Assembly (NCBI RefSeq): GCF_900143645.1
Contig: NZ_FRFD01000003.1
Location: 744,001-808,000, forward strand
Direction: 5' to 3'
From: Anaerocolumna xylanovorans DSM 12503
GTDB lineage: Bacteria > Bacillota > Clostridia > Lachnospirales > Lachnospiraceae
Length of the DNA stretch: 64,000 nt
Shown here: in pieces, positions 18,283 to 27,312 of the stretch
Layout: every line of letters begins with the position of its first letter
Numbering within the stretch: position 1 is the stretch's first letter
Notes under the pieces: generated by a model
Database searches by the model: none
Seen by the model: only the letters and a program-made list of their open reading frames with translations
What the model was told of the DNA's origin: nothing
Program-made: the position numbers and the translations under genes

Positions 18283-19719
18283 ATGAGAGAAGAGATACTT
18301 AGAATCGAAAATGTGACCCGGAAAAAAGATGGCGTGGTTTGCCTTGATAATATCAACCTTCACATATTTAAAGGTGAGATTATGGGCATGATTTTTTTGA
18401 CTTCCCATGGAAAGGACGAGCTGATCGAGCTTTTATGCAAGAATCTTCCCATTGAATACGGCAGGATTTATTACAAAGAGGAACTGGTTAATTATTATGA
18501 ATACAGCAGCATGTCCATGAATCAGATATATGTCATAAGCCATAATGATGGGTTGATTGGAAATCTGTCCGTTGCAGAGAATATCTTTGTAATGCGTAAG
18601 GGGTTAAAAAAGCATCTTATAAATCAAAGTAAGCTCAATAAACAGTTCCACCGTTTGTTTCCGGAGGGGCTCTCAGGTATAAGCCCGGAAAAGCCCGCCT
18701 ATGAGCTGACCCATTACGAAAGATGTCTGGTAGAATTATACCGTGCGGTAGTTGCCGACTGCAAACTCATTGTTTTGAGAGACTTAGCCAGTTTTTTAAG
18801 CCGGGTAGAGCTTACAAAATATTATGAATATATTCGCGAATACAGCAGACTTGGAGTTGCTTTTTTGTATATCGGAAATCATCATGAAGAGGTATTCTTA
18901 ATCAGCGACAGAGTTGCCTTAATGAAGGAAGCAAGAATTATCAAGGTTTTATCGAAAGAAGAGATGACGGATGAACACATTACACCTTATACGATTTCCT
19001 TTGAGGTCGGAGAACCGATACCGGGTGAAACAGCCGGAATGCTGACCTTTAAGCAGGTGTATTCTAAGAACATGAAAGGGGTGTCCTTTTCCGTACAAAA
19101 AGGGGAGTGTGTGGTTCTATTGGATAAAAGCAGTGATATACATGAGGATTTTCTGGACTTGATATATGGAAGGAGTAAGGTATTAAGCGGAAGCATTATC
19201 TATAAAGGAAAACCATATACAAGAAAGGAAGCCAGGAAAGCTATATTGCAGGGAATCCTGACTATTAATAAAAATCCCATTAAGTCAATGCTGTTTTGGG
19301 ATATGAATTACATGGAAAATCTAATCTTTCTTTCCGACAGGAAGCTCGGGTGCTCTGTTATGAAAACCAGAATACTGGAGAGTATCATAGAGGAGTACCA
19401 AAGCTATGTCGGAAAGGATATCTATACAGGAAATTTAAAGGAGCTGGAACCGGCGTCCCTTTATAATCTGATATATTACAGAGTGCACTTATACAACCCG
19501 GACCTGTTGATATGCATTCGTCCCTTTGCAGATGCAGACATGTATCTAAGACGGCATATCGTAGAACTGCTTTATCAATTAAAGGAAAAGGGTATCACTA
19601 TTATTATTTTGTCTTTGAACGTTGCAGACAGCTTATCCATCGCCGACAGGATGATGCTGATGGAAGACGGCCGTGTCATTAAGAATTATGAGAAAAAAGA
19701 CTTTGATGTATTTTTCTGA
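18283..19719 (+). CDS. Tandem ABC protein with both nucleotide sites degenerate
   Basis: 478 residues laid out like RbsA (two ABC domains, e.g. NLSVAENIFV matches the family's LSVAENIFLG), but the catalytic motifs are gone. In domain 1 Walker A reads FLTSHGKDE instead of GENGAGKST, the Q-loop Gln is lost, the signature is THYERCLVEL, and Walker B ends VLRDLAS instead of MDEPT. In domain 2 the P-loop position reads LDKSSDIHED and Walker B CIRPFAD. The frame is intact and follows the kinase by 20 bases with AGGAAAG upstream, so it is probably expressed. It cannot be an ordinary ATPase; a regulatory role between importer and kinase is an inference. Its end overlaps the convergent MFS gene by 34 bases. 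Confidence 0.85.
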   Translation: MREEILRIENVTRKKDGVVCLDNINLHIFKGEIMGMIFLTSHGKDELIELLCKNLPIEYGRIYYKEELVNYYEYSSMSMNQIYVISHNDGLIGNLSVAENIFVMRKGLKKHLINQSKLNKQFHRLFPEGLSGISPEKPAYELTHYERCLVELYRAVVADCKLIVLRDLASFLSRVELTKYYEYIREYSRLGVAFLYIGNHHEEVFLISDRVALMKEARIIKVLSKEEMTDEHITPYTISFEVGEPIPGETAGMLTFKQVYSKNMKGVSFSVQKGECVVLLDKSSDIHEDFLDLIYGRSKVLSGSIIYKGKPYTRKEARKAILQGILTINKNPIKSMLFWDMNYMENLIFLSDRKLGCSVMKTRILESIIEEYQSYVGKDIYTGNLKELEPASLYNLIYYRVHLYNPDLLICIRPFADADMYLRRHIVELLYQLKEKGITIIILSLNVADSLSIADRMMLMEDGRVIKNYEKKDFDVFF

Positions 19720-20867
19720 AAGCAGTAATAGCCAAAGGATACCGCTGCACCTATAAGGGATGTTAAAGCCAATATGGTATAGGCGGTAAGATGGGAATAT
19801 CCTGCTATCAGATTTCCGGTAAACATAGGAAACAGGGTAATTCCAAGAGCATACACGGCCTGATAAAACCCCATGGCGGTGGATTTCATCTTTGCCGGTA
19901 TCCCTTTCATAGCCTCTGAAGTCAGATTTGAAAATAATATACCCGTTGCCATGCCGGGAAGAAACTGCAGGGCAAGGAGGACAGGGATAAAAGGAGTGAG
20001 GGGTACCAGGATACAGTATATTCCAAGTGTAAGAAATACAAATGGTATTAAAACCTTCGGACCGGTCTTAACGGCCCTTTGAGAGGAGGAAAAACCGGAG
20101 GTCAGTACGGCAGAGGCCATATAGATGATAGAGGAAAGGCCTATTATGAATGCGGAAGCTCCTCTTTCCTTTAGGATCTGCGTGGTAAAAGACATGGCAG
20201 TTGACATCTGTACACCCTGCTGGATTAGTGCAAGAAGGCTAAACAGGATAAGCTTTTTATTTAAGCAGACTTTTAAGGAACGAAGAGAAGCGTAGGAAAA
20301 TGTACCTTTTCCTTTCTCTTCCTTAAGAAAAAAGGCCAGAAGAGTACCCAGGGCCCCTGCCATCATACTTAATATGCATAACAGGTCCATTCCAAAATAT
20401 TTATAGAGAAGAGAACTGAACAGAAATCCCAATAAGATACCAAGATTGCAGCTTAATATGATTCTGCCGGTTGCTTTCTGCTGTTCTTCTTCGGGGAAAA
20501 AACCGGTATACATAACCATAAAGGATATCCACATAGAAGAAGCCATCCCGGATAAAAGGTTAGCTATAAGGAACTCATATCCGTTTGGAAACAGGAGGCG
20601 GATAAGGGAAGCTATACCGGCAGCCAAGGTGCCGTACAGGATAAAGCCTTTATGCCTGCCGACAGAATCTGCCATTACACCTATGGGAAGGCGCAGCAGC
20701 AGCTGTGTGATGCCATAGGCTCCAAGGATACTTCCAATAAAAGTTTCTGAAACCTGTAACGACAACAGATAGGGTGTTTGATAGGGAATATAGACATATT
20801 GGGCAAACCAGAATAAGATTACAACAACAGGCAGCAATGCCTGTTTCTTTTGTGTATGAACAGTCAT
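19686..20867 (-). CDS. Major facilitator superfamily transporter
   Basis: 393 residues with twelve hydrophobic segments. The loop 2-3 motif reads RLPIGVMADSVGRHKG, close to the MFS consensus GxxxDxxGRR. The set is typical of drug or metabolite efflux proteins; substrate unknown. Its coding end overlaps the convergent tandem ABC gene by 34 bases with no terminator between, so the two mRNAs share complementary 3' ends. Confidence 0.9.
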   Translation of the reverse strand: MTVHTQKKQALLPVVVILFWFAQYVYIPYQTPYLLSLQVSETFIGSILGAYGITQLLLRLPIGVMADSVGRHKGFILYGTLAAGIASLIRLLFPNGYEFLIANLLSGMASSMWISFMVMYTGFFPEEEQQKATGRIILSCNLGILLGFLFSSLLYKYFGMDLLCILSMMAGALGTLLAFFLKEEKGKGTFSYASLRSLKVCLNKKLILFSLLALIQQGVQMSTAMSFTTQILKERGASAFIIGLSSIIYMASAVLTSGFSSSQRAVKTGPKVLIPFVFLTLGIYCILVPLTPFIPVLLALQFLPGMATGILFSNLTSEAMKGIPAKMKSTAMGFYQAVYALGITLFPMFTGNLIAGYSHLTAYTILALTSLIGAAVSFGYYCFQKNTSKSFFS

Positions 20868-21047
20868 AAATTTTCAATCCTTTTTTGAGTTTTGAGGCAA
20901 TTATATTCCTTTTCAATTTTAAATACAAGAACTATAATAGACAGCGGTTTAATGTATGCCAAAATGGAAAATATTAAAGGTAGAAATATTTGAAATGGCA
21001 GTCAGAAAAAAGTGAAAAAAAGAGATAAACCTTATGCAAGGTTGTGA

Positions 21048-21076
21048 TTGTGTTTTTAAAAAAGAAGACATATAAT
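21048..21076 (+). promoter_or_regulatory. Promoter of the P-type ATPase gene
   Basis: TTGTGT (21048-21053), 17-base spacer, TATAAT (21071-21076), about 62 bases before the preferred start. Confidence 0.6.
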
Positions 21077-21138
21077 GTAGCTGTCAGTACCAAAGGACTG
21101 TCAAAATGTAACTATTAGTGAAAAGAGGTATTTTTACA

Positions 21139-23940
21139 TTGAGTGAAACAGTAAACTCACAGGAAAGTAAGCCGGACATATCAAAGCTGCAGGCAGAAGA
21201 AGTATATAAGCGTCTTGGCTCATCAGCATCCGGACTTACAAGTGAACAGGCGGTAGAGTATCAGAAAAAGCAAGGCAAGAATTTAATTGAAGAAAAGCGG
21301 AAGAAATCCGTTATTCTGATATTTCTTGGTAACTTTACCCATTTGATGGCCATATTGTTGTGGATAGGCGGTGCTGTAGCTTTTTTTGCAGGCATGCCCC
21401 AGTTAGCAATAGCAATCTGGCTTGTTAATGTTATTAATGGTGTTTTCAGTTTTATGCAGGAACATCGTGCGGGAAAGGCAACAGAAGCCCTAAAGAATAT
21501 GCTGCCTTCTTATGCCAGAGTAATAAGAAATGGCGAAGAGCAGAAGATTTTTGCAGAGGATCTGGTTATCGGAGATATCATCCTTTTGGAAGAAGGAGAT
21601 AAAATATCCGCGGATGCAAGGCTTCTCGTATGCAGTGATTTGCAGGTTAACCAGTCTACCTTAACAGGAGAATCAAATCCCGTTAGAAAAGTAAATGAAG
21701 CCATCTTTCGTGACGATCTGACAAAAGCAGAAACGCCAAACCTGATCTTTGCAGGAACAAACGTATCAGAAGGAAACGGTAAGGCAATCGTTACAGAGAT
21801 TGGAATGAAGACAGAATTTGGTAAGATAGCCAACCTGACACAGAGTATGGAAGCAGACGAGAGTCCTCTCCAGAAAGAACTTGACAGGCTGACAAAGCAA
21901 ATATCGGTTATTGCTATCAGCTTTGGTATATTTTTCTTTGTTGCCGCAATATTTTTTGTAAAGGAAAAAGTTGCCGCATCCTTTATTTTTGCACTTGGTA
22001 TGATTGTAGCATTTATTCCGGAGGGACTTCTTCCTACGGTAACACTTGCTCTTGCCATGGCAGTACAGCGCATGTCGAAACGAAATGCCCTGGTTAAGAA
22101 GCTTTCTTCTGTTGAAACCTTAGGAAGTACTTCTGTAATATGTACGGATAAAACCGGTACACTGACACAGAATGAGATGACGGTGAGCCATTTATGGCTG
22201 GCAGAGAAAGAATACCAGGTTACAGGAGTAGGATATGAACCTAAGGGTGAGGTACTGGAAGATAAAAAGAAGATAACAGCAGATAAGAATGAGGATATTA
22301 AGCTTCTCCTTTCAGCAGCGGCTCTTTGCAGTAATGCAAGACTGCTTCCTCCGGGCGAAGAAAATCCCCGTTATACAGTACTTGGAGACCCCACAGAGGC
22401 CTGCCTTGGAGTGGTTGCCAAAAAAGCCGGTCTTGATGCTGCAAAGTTAAGCACACAGATGCCAAGACTAAGAGAGCTTCCATTTGAATCCAGACGTAAG
22501 AGAATGACCACCATTCATCAGTTGGAAAAACCTCTGGAGGGAACTGCACGAATTGCCTATACCAAGGGTGCGCCAAAAGAAGTTATGAAATTAAGCCAGT
22601 GGATACGCATAAACGGAGAAGCAAAACCCATGACCGAAGAAATGCGCAGCCGTATTATGGAGGCAAATGACAGATATGCAAGAGAAGGATTAAGAGTTCT
22701 TGCAGTTGCTTACAGGCTTCTTCGTAAGGAAGACAACCTGCCCAAGGCTATGAGTGCCTATACACCGGATATTATTGAGCAGAATTTGGTATTTATCGGG
22801 CTTATTGTTATGGCAGATCCCCCAAGACCGGAAGTTGCCGCTGCAGTGGAAGAATGCAGAAGAGCCGGAATCCGTATTATTATGATAACAGGAGACTATG
22901 GATTAACGGCCGAAAGTATTGCAAAACGTATTGGCATTGTAAATGGACCCAACCCCAAAGTAATATCGGGCCTTGAATTGGAACAGCTTTCGGATGAGAC
23001 CTTAAAGGAATACTTAAAGGAAGAAATAATCTTTGCAAGAGTTGCGCCGGAACAGAAGTTAAGAGTAGTAACCAATCTTCAGGAAATGGGTGAAATAGTA
23101 GCAGTAACCGGAGATGGTGTGAACGACTCGCCTGCTCTTAAGAAAGCAGATATCGGTGTAGCCATGGGTATTGCAGGAACGGATGTAGCAAAAGAAGCAG
23201 CGGATATGATATTAACCGATGATAATTTCGCTTCCATAGTTCATGCAATCGAAGAAGGAAGGGCAGTATACAGTAATATCAGAAAATTCCTTTTATACAT
23301 CTTAAACTCCAATATGCCTGAGGCAGTACCGTCAGCACTGTTTTTATTCTCCAGAGGTGCTATACCGCTTCCTTTAACGGTAATGCAGATACTTACCATT
23401 GACCTTGGAACAGATATGCTTCCCGCTCTGGGACTTGGAACAGAAGAACCGGAACCAGGAATTATGGATAAACCACCAAGGAATTTAAAAGAACCCTTAT
23501 TAAACAGAAAGCTTATAACAAAAGCTTTTCTCTGGTATGGTTTATTAGGATCTCTTGCTTCTATAATATCCTATCTGTTTGTAAATATTCAGAATGGGTG
23601 GCCTAATGTTCCCTTGGCGGGAGGAAATGATCCTATCTATATCAAAGCAACAACTATGACCCTTGCAGCAATCGTATTCTGCCAGATAGGTGCCGTATTT
23701 AACTGCAGGACAGAAAAACAATCAGTGCTTAAAAGAGGTCTTTTTTCCAATAAACGTGTTAACCTGGGTATTGTAGTAGAAGTTATTTTAATTGCTTTAC
23801 TGGTATACATGCCTCCTTTACAAAAGGTATTCCATACGGCTGCGTTAAATATTTCTGATTGGCTGTTTTTGTGTATATGGCCGCCGGTTATTCTGCTGAT
23901 AGAGGAGATAAGGAAATCTTTTCTTCGTAAAAAGTCATAA
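21139..23940 (+). CDS. P-type cation ATPase with Na,K-ATPase-like (P2C) signatures
   Basis: About 933 residues. N-terminal cation-ATPase domain, actuator motif LTGESNPV, phosphorylation motif CTDKTGTLTQNEMTVS, hinge GDGVNDSPALKKADIG and ten membrane helices. M4 reads PEGLLPTVTLALAM and M6 reads DLGTDMLPALGLGTEEPE followed by IMDKPPRNLKEPLLN. These match Na,K/H,K-type pumps (PEGLLATVT, DLGTDM) better than calcium pumps (PEGLP, NLVTDG). Export of Na+ or exchange with K+ is therefore likely, but the ion is an inference. TTG 21139 is preferred (AAAGAGG nine bases upstream); an in-frame GTG at 21118 has no site. Two RCK genes follow. Confidence 0.92.
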   Translation: MSETVNSQESKPDISKLQAEEVYKRLGSSASGLTSEQAVEYQKKQGKNLIEEKRKKSVILIFLGNFTHLMAILLWIGGAVAFFAGMPQLAIAIWLVNVINGVFSFMQEHRAGKATEALKNMLPSYARVIRNGEEQKIFAEDLVIGDIILLEEGDKISADARLLVCSDLQVNQSTLTGESNPVRKVNEAIFRDDLTKAETPNLIFAGTNVSEGNGKAIVTEIGMKTEFGKIANLTQSMEADESPLQKELDRLTKQISVIAISFGIFFFVAAIFFVKEKVAASFIFALGMIVAFIPEGLLPTVTLALAMAVQRMSKRNALVKKLSSVETLGSTSVICTDKTGTLTQNEMTVSHLWLAEKEYQVTGVGYEPKGEVLEDKKKITADKNEDIKLLLSAAALCSNARLLPPGEENPRYTVLGDPTEACLGVVAKKAGLDAAKLSTQMPRLRELPFESRRKRMTTIHQLEKPLEGTARIAYTKGAPKEVMKLSQWIRINGEAKPMTEEMRSRIMEANDRYAREGLRVLAVAYRLLRKEDNLPKAMSAYTPDIIEQNLVFIGLIVMADPPRPEVAAAVEECRRAGIRIIMITGDYGLTAESIAKRIGIVNGPNPKVISGLELEQLSDETLKEYLKEEIIFARVAPEQKLRVVTNLQEMGEIVAVTGDGVNDSPALKKADIGVAMGIAGTDVAKEAADMILTDDNFASIVHAIEEGRAVYSNIRKFLLYILNSNMPEAVPSALFLFSRGAIPLPLTVMQILTIDLGTDMLPALGLGTEEPEPGIMDKPPRNLKEPLLNRKLITKAFLWYGLLGSLASIISYLFVNIQNGWPNVPLAGGNDPIYIKATTMTLAAIVFCQIGAVFNCRTEKQSVLKRGLFSNKRVNLGIVVEVILIALLVYMPPLQKVFHTAALNISDWLFLCIWPPVILLIEEIRKSFLRKKS

Positions 23941-24002
23941 TAGAGGCAAGGTTTGGGGCGTTTAGCAAACGCCTGATAATTATAAATTGAGAGGTGAAGG
24001 AC

Positions 24003-24653
24003 ATGAAAGTTATTGTAGTGGGACTTGGACGAATGGGTACGGGACTGACCTTGAACCTGGTGAAGAAAGGCCATACAGTTACCGTGATTGATTCGAATCC
24101 GGAAGCTTTTGAAGGCTTGGGAAAGAATTTTAATGGAACGAAGGTTGTGGGTATTGGGTTTGATAAGGATGTTCTAAGCAAAGCCAAAATCGACAAGGTA
24201 GATGCCGTGGTGTCCTGTACTGCCAGTGATGAAGCCAATGCGGTAATAGCCAGGATAGCCAGGAACATTTATCATGTTCCCAGAGTTGTAGCAAGACTTT
24301 ATGATGCAAGAAAAGCGGAAATTTATCACAGAATCGGAATACAGACCATATCTACCACTACCTGGGGAATTGAACGGGCTACGGAGTTTATTGTCCATAA
24401 TCATCTGGACAGTGTGTATGAGATGGGAAACGGCAGTGTAAATATGGTCCGTATTGAAGTACCTACCCTTTTAGTTGGGCATCAGGTGAAGGAAATAAGT
24501 GCAATCGGTGAGATTCAGGTAGTTTCCATAAGCCGCGGCAGTAAGACCTTTATGCCAACTCTTGGAACCGTACTGGAAGCGGAGGATGTTCTTTATCTTT
24601 CAGTGATGGGTAATGCAACTGGTAAACTCAAATCAATGCTCGGTCTGGGCTGA
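24003..24653 (+). CDS. RCK-domain NAD-binding protein (TrkA/KtrA-like), first copy
   Basis: About 216 residues. A Rossmann RCK_N domain has GLGRMG at the start and an acidic residue after beta-2 (VTVIDSNPE), and a RCK_C domain occupies about residues 135-215. Such proteins gate K+ transporters (TrkH/KtrB) in response to nucleotides or c-di-AMP, but no channel gene is nearby. ATG 24003 gives MKVIVVGLG; GTG 23994 is a poorer alternative. The stop TGA overlaps the first ATG of the dispersed element that separates it from its paralogue. A small hairpin, GGCGTTT/AAACGCC, lies at 23957-23973 upstream. Confidence 0.93.
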   Translation: MKVIVVGLGRMGTGLTLNLVKKGHTVTVIDSNPEAFEGLGKNFNGTKVVGIGFDKDVLSKAKIDKVDAVVSCTASDEANAVIARIARNIYHVPRVVARLYDARKAEIYHRIGIQTISTTTWGIERATEFIVHNHLDSVYEMGNGSVNMVRIEVPTLLVGHQVKEISAIGEIQVVSISRGSKTFMPTLGTVLEAEDVLYLSVMGNATGKLKSMLGLG

Positions 24654-24837
24654 TGGGAGTTAGATTGAAAAATGCATTGCATTTTTTAAAATTCTTATTT
24701 GGGCAGTATCGTGTAGATTGCAAGCAATCTACCGGCAAACTTGCGATATGCATGGAGGTTAGGTTGAAAAATAAATTTTTCAACTACCAATTAACGAATA
24801 TCCAATCAAAGAGTGGATACTCAGGAAAGAGGTTAGT
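24653..24837 (+). repeat. Dispersed structured leader element, copy 4 (longest)
   Basis: Starts exactly at the trkA-like stop (TGATG) with ATGGGAGTTAG, then P1 (TTGAAAAATGCA with TGCATTTTTTAA), then P2 in its long form: GCAGTATCG closes on CGATATGC and encloses GTAGATTGC/GCAATCTAC. The tail ATGGAGGTTAGG and the 29-codon frame follow. One open frame of 62 codons runs through the whole element from ATG 24653 to TGA 24841. Confidence 0.87.
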
Positions 24838-24841
24838 ATGA
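24752..24841 (+). CDS. Second copy of the 29-codon leader frame
   Basis: ATG 24752 opens a frame of 29 codons starting MEVRLKNKFFNYQLTNIQSK and ending in TGA that overlaps the next gene's ATG as ATGA. Only about ten of 90 bases differ from the copy at 17169-17258. The same frame is open upstream to ATG 24653, so ribosomes leaving the first RCK gene could read through the whole element into the second one. Expression is unproven. Confidence 0.45.
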   Translation: MEVRLKNKFFNYQLTNIQSKSGYSGKRLV

Positions 24842-25497
24842 AAATTGTAGTGATAGGCGGAGGGCAGGTAGGTTCTTATCTTGCCAATCTATTAATATCC
24901 AATGGTCATGAGGTAAAGATAATAGAGCATAGAGAACGTGTATTTGCAAAGCTGGAAAGAGAACTTCCAAGTGAGGTATTGGTATTTGGAAACGGTTCGG
25001 ATCCTGTGGTTTTAGAAAAGGCCGGAATAGAAGATGCACAGGTTGTAGCAGCAGTCACAGGAGCTGATGAGGTTAACCTGGTGGTTTCTACTCTTGCAAA
25101 GATGGAATTTGGAGTAGCCCGCGTAGTAGCCCGTGTTAATAATCCTAAGAATGCATGGCTCTTTAACGGCAGTATGGGTGTGGATGTAGGGGTGAACCAG
25201 GCAGACCTGATGGGACACTTTGTAGTAGAAGAAATGGACTTAAAAAGCATGTTTACCCTCTTTAAATTAAATAGGGGCGATTATTCCATTGTTCAGATAA
25301 AGGTTTCCAGTAACGCAAAAGCGGTGAATAAGCTGATAAAAGATTTACCGATTCCAAAGAAGGCGGTTCTGATTGCTGTTAACAGGGAAGAAAAGACCAT
25401 TATACCAAAAGGTGATACGGTAATCCAGGCAGAGGATGAGATACTCTTTTTGACGGATGAAACCAGCCGTAAAATTCTAAATGAAATATTTGATTAA
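24838..25497 (+). CDS. RCK-domain NAD-binding protein (TrkA/KtrA-like), second copy
   Basis: 219 residues. RCK_N has GGGQVG and the acidic residue in VKIIEHRE; RCK_C follows from about 135. It is a diverged paralogue of the preceding RCK protein; the pair could form a hetero-octameric gating ring. No TrkH/KtrB gene lies in the window, so they either act on a distant K+ transporter or on the P-type ATPase encoded upstream (inference). AGGAAAGAGG in the repeat tail is the ribosome binding site. Confidence 0.93.
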   Translation: MKIVVIGGGQVGSYLANLLISNGHEVKIIEHRERVFAKLERELPSEVLVFGNGSDPVVLEKAGIEDAQVVAAVTGADEVNLVVSTLAKMEFGVARVVARVNNPKNAWLFNGSMGVDVGVNQADLMGHFVVEEMDLKSMFTLFKLNRGDYSIVQIKVSSNAKAVNKLIKDLPIPKKAVLIAVNREEKTIIPKGDTVIQAEDEILFLTDETSRKILNEIFD

Positions 25498-25509
25498 TTT
25501 TTAACATTG

Positions 25510-25549
25510 AAACGGCACAGTAGCTGAAAAGAATGCTGTGCCGTTTTAC
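25510..25549 (+). terminator. Strong terminator after the RCK pair
   Basis: AAACGGCACAG (25510-25520) pairs perfectly with CTGTGCCGTTT (25536-25546), followed by T. Confidence 0.85.
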
Positions 25550-25557
25550 TATTTACA

Positions 25558-25586
25558 TTGACAAAACCTTTTTATGGTAGTAAAAT
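25558..25586 (+). promoter_or_regulatory. Promoter of the oligopeptide importer operon
   Basis: TTGACA (25558-25563), 17-base spacer, TAAAAT (25581-25586), about 77 bases before the first gene. Confidence 0.75.
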
Positions 25587-25662
25587 CAAGTACAGTTTAA
25601 TTTATAGTAAACATATAGGAATTAGCGAATACAATAATCTATACTATTCAGGAGGATAACTT

Positions 25663-27312
25663 ATGAAAAGAAGATTGATCCAAAGAGCAACGGCATTATT
25701 ATTAGGTTTTGTACTTTTGATTACGCTGACTGCCTGCGGCAGTAACGGGAATAGCAGTAAAAGTGAAGAAGCAGATGGGAATAAGCAATCGGCGGGAAAA
25801 GAAAAGATTGTAAATATCGGTATGACAGATACTTTAACCAGTGTAAATCCTCTTCTTATGGATGCCACGGAAATCCTGAAATATTCTCTGGCCTTTGAAT
25901 TCCTGCCACTGGTGGAACTTAACAGTAAGCTTGAATTTCAGAGCATGTTAGCATCTTCTATCACGACGAAGGATAACAGAAATTTCATTGTAAATATTGA
26001 TAAGGATGCGGTATGGTCCGATGGAACCCCGGTTACAGCCGAAGATGTGGTGTTTACGGTATTAAGGCTTGCAAGTCCCAAGCTTGCCAATGCCAGCATG
26101 GCTCTCTATGCTTTTGAAGGTGTAGGGGATGATGGTTTTGTAGAAGAAGGCGCAACTGAAATCAAAGGCGTAAAAGCAGTTGATAATAAAACGGTTCAGT
26201 TTACCACCAAGTATGACATGGCACTTACAACCTTTGAAAATACCTATGGAAGATATATTCTTACCATTCCGAAGCATATTTTAAAGGATGTACCGGAAGA
26301 TCAGCTGGCTTCCTACAGCTGGTTTAATGCACCTACGGTTGTAAGCGGTCCTTATAAAATCACAAGCGTAGATTTACAGCATTATGTATCCTATGAAGCA
26401 AATGACAAATATTTTAAAGGAGCTCCTAAGATTAATAAGCTGAATATTAAAATAGTAACTGCAGCACAGCTTTTAACAGGACTTCAGTCCGGAGAGATTG
26501 ATTTTGTACAGCAGACAACAGGAGGAATTCTGCAGGAGGATTATAAGAGTGTAGAAGGTCTATCCAATGTAACAGTAAATTACGGTGCCCCGGTAACAAA
26601 CCAGTCGATTTTCTTTAATACAACTTCTGTAACAGATGTACGTATCCGTCAGGCTATCCTGTACGGAATTGAACGCAAGAAACTCGTAAGCGGTTTTATG
26701 AACGATAAAGGTGAAGTGGTTGATGGCTTCCTTTCCAGCGCCAGTCCTTTTTACGATTCCTCTCTGGTGCCAACCGCCTATGATCCGGATAAAGCAAAGG
26801 AACTTGTAAAAGAAGCGGCAGCTGATGGCTGGGATTCCTCTAAGGTATTGCAGTTCTATGTAAACAGCGGCGATACTACCTTTACCCAGGCAGCGGATTA
26901 TATTACAGCAAGCCTTGCAGATCTTGGTATTAAGCTTCAGGTAAATACGGTGGATTTGGCAACATTGATGTCAAAGGCGGGAAGCAAGGATTTTGACCTT
27001 ATGGCAGTGCAGTATACCTATGCGCCGGTGGACCCTTATCCCGATGTTAACTGGCTGCTTTCAGCAGACGGCTGGACCGGCTATGCTAACAATACGATAA
27101 CGGATGCTTTGGCAGCTACCCAAAAGACCAGTGATGTGAATGAGATTAAAAAGCAGTATCTGACCATAGACAGTACCATGCAGCAGGATGTCCCAATGAT
27201 TTCAGCCTATGTAATCAGTGCCATGGGTGCTGTAAATAAGAGATTGGCAAATGCAACGCCCGATGTATACGGCTCCTTTATTAATGTTAATGAATGGGAT
27301 GTGACAGAATGA
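25663..27312 (+). CDS. Peptide-binding lipoprotein of an Opp/Dpp importer
   Basis: 549 residues. Signal peptide with lipobox LTAC, then an SBP_bac_5 fold: DAVWSDGTPVTAEDVVFT and VRIRQAILYGIERKKLV are typical of oligopeptide binders. It is anchored outside the cell and delivers peptides (or, in some relatives, nickel or oligosaccharides) to the permeases that follow. GGAGG precedes the ATG. The stop overlaps the next ATG as ATGA. First gene of the operon 25663-31989. Confidence 0.94.
   Translation: MKRRLIQRATALLLGFVLLITLTACGSNGNSSKSEEADGNKQSAGKEKIVNIGMTDTLTSVNPLLMDATEILKYSLAFEFLPLVELNSKLEFQSMLASSITTKDNRNFIVNIDKDAVWSDGTPVTAEDVVFTVLRLASPKLANASMALYAFEGVGDDGFVEEGATEIKGVKAVDNKTVQFTTKYDMALTTFENTYGRYILTIPKHILKDVPEDQLASYSWFNAPTVVSGPYKITSVDLQHYVSYEANDKYFKGAPKINKLNIKIVTAAQLLTGLQSGEIDFVQQTTGGILQEDYKSVEGLSNVTVNYGAPVTNQSIFFNTTSVTDVRIRQAILYGIERKKLVSGFMNDKGEVVDGFLSSASPFYDSSLVPTAYDPDKAKELVKEAAADGWDSSKVLQFYVNSGDTTFTQAADYITASLADLGIKLQVNTVDLATLMSKAGSKDFDLMAVQYTYAPVDPYPDVNWLLSADGWTGYANNTITDALAATQKTSDVNEIKKQYLTIDSTMQQDVPMISAYVISAMGAVNKRLANATPDVYGSFINVNEWDVTE

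Noticed and set aside
23637..24268. Minus-strand open frames opposite the ATPase/RCK junction
   Set aside because: They are antisense shadows of strongly coding plus-strand genes.
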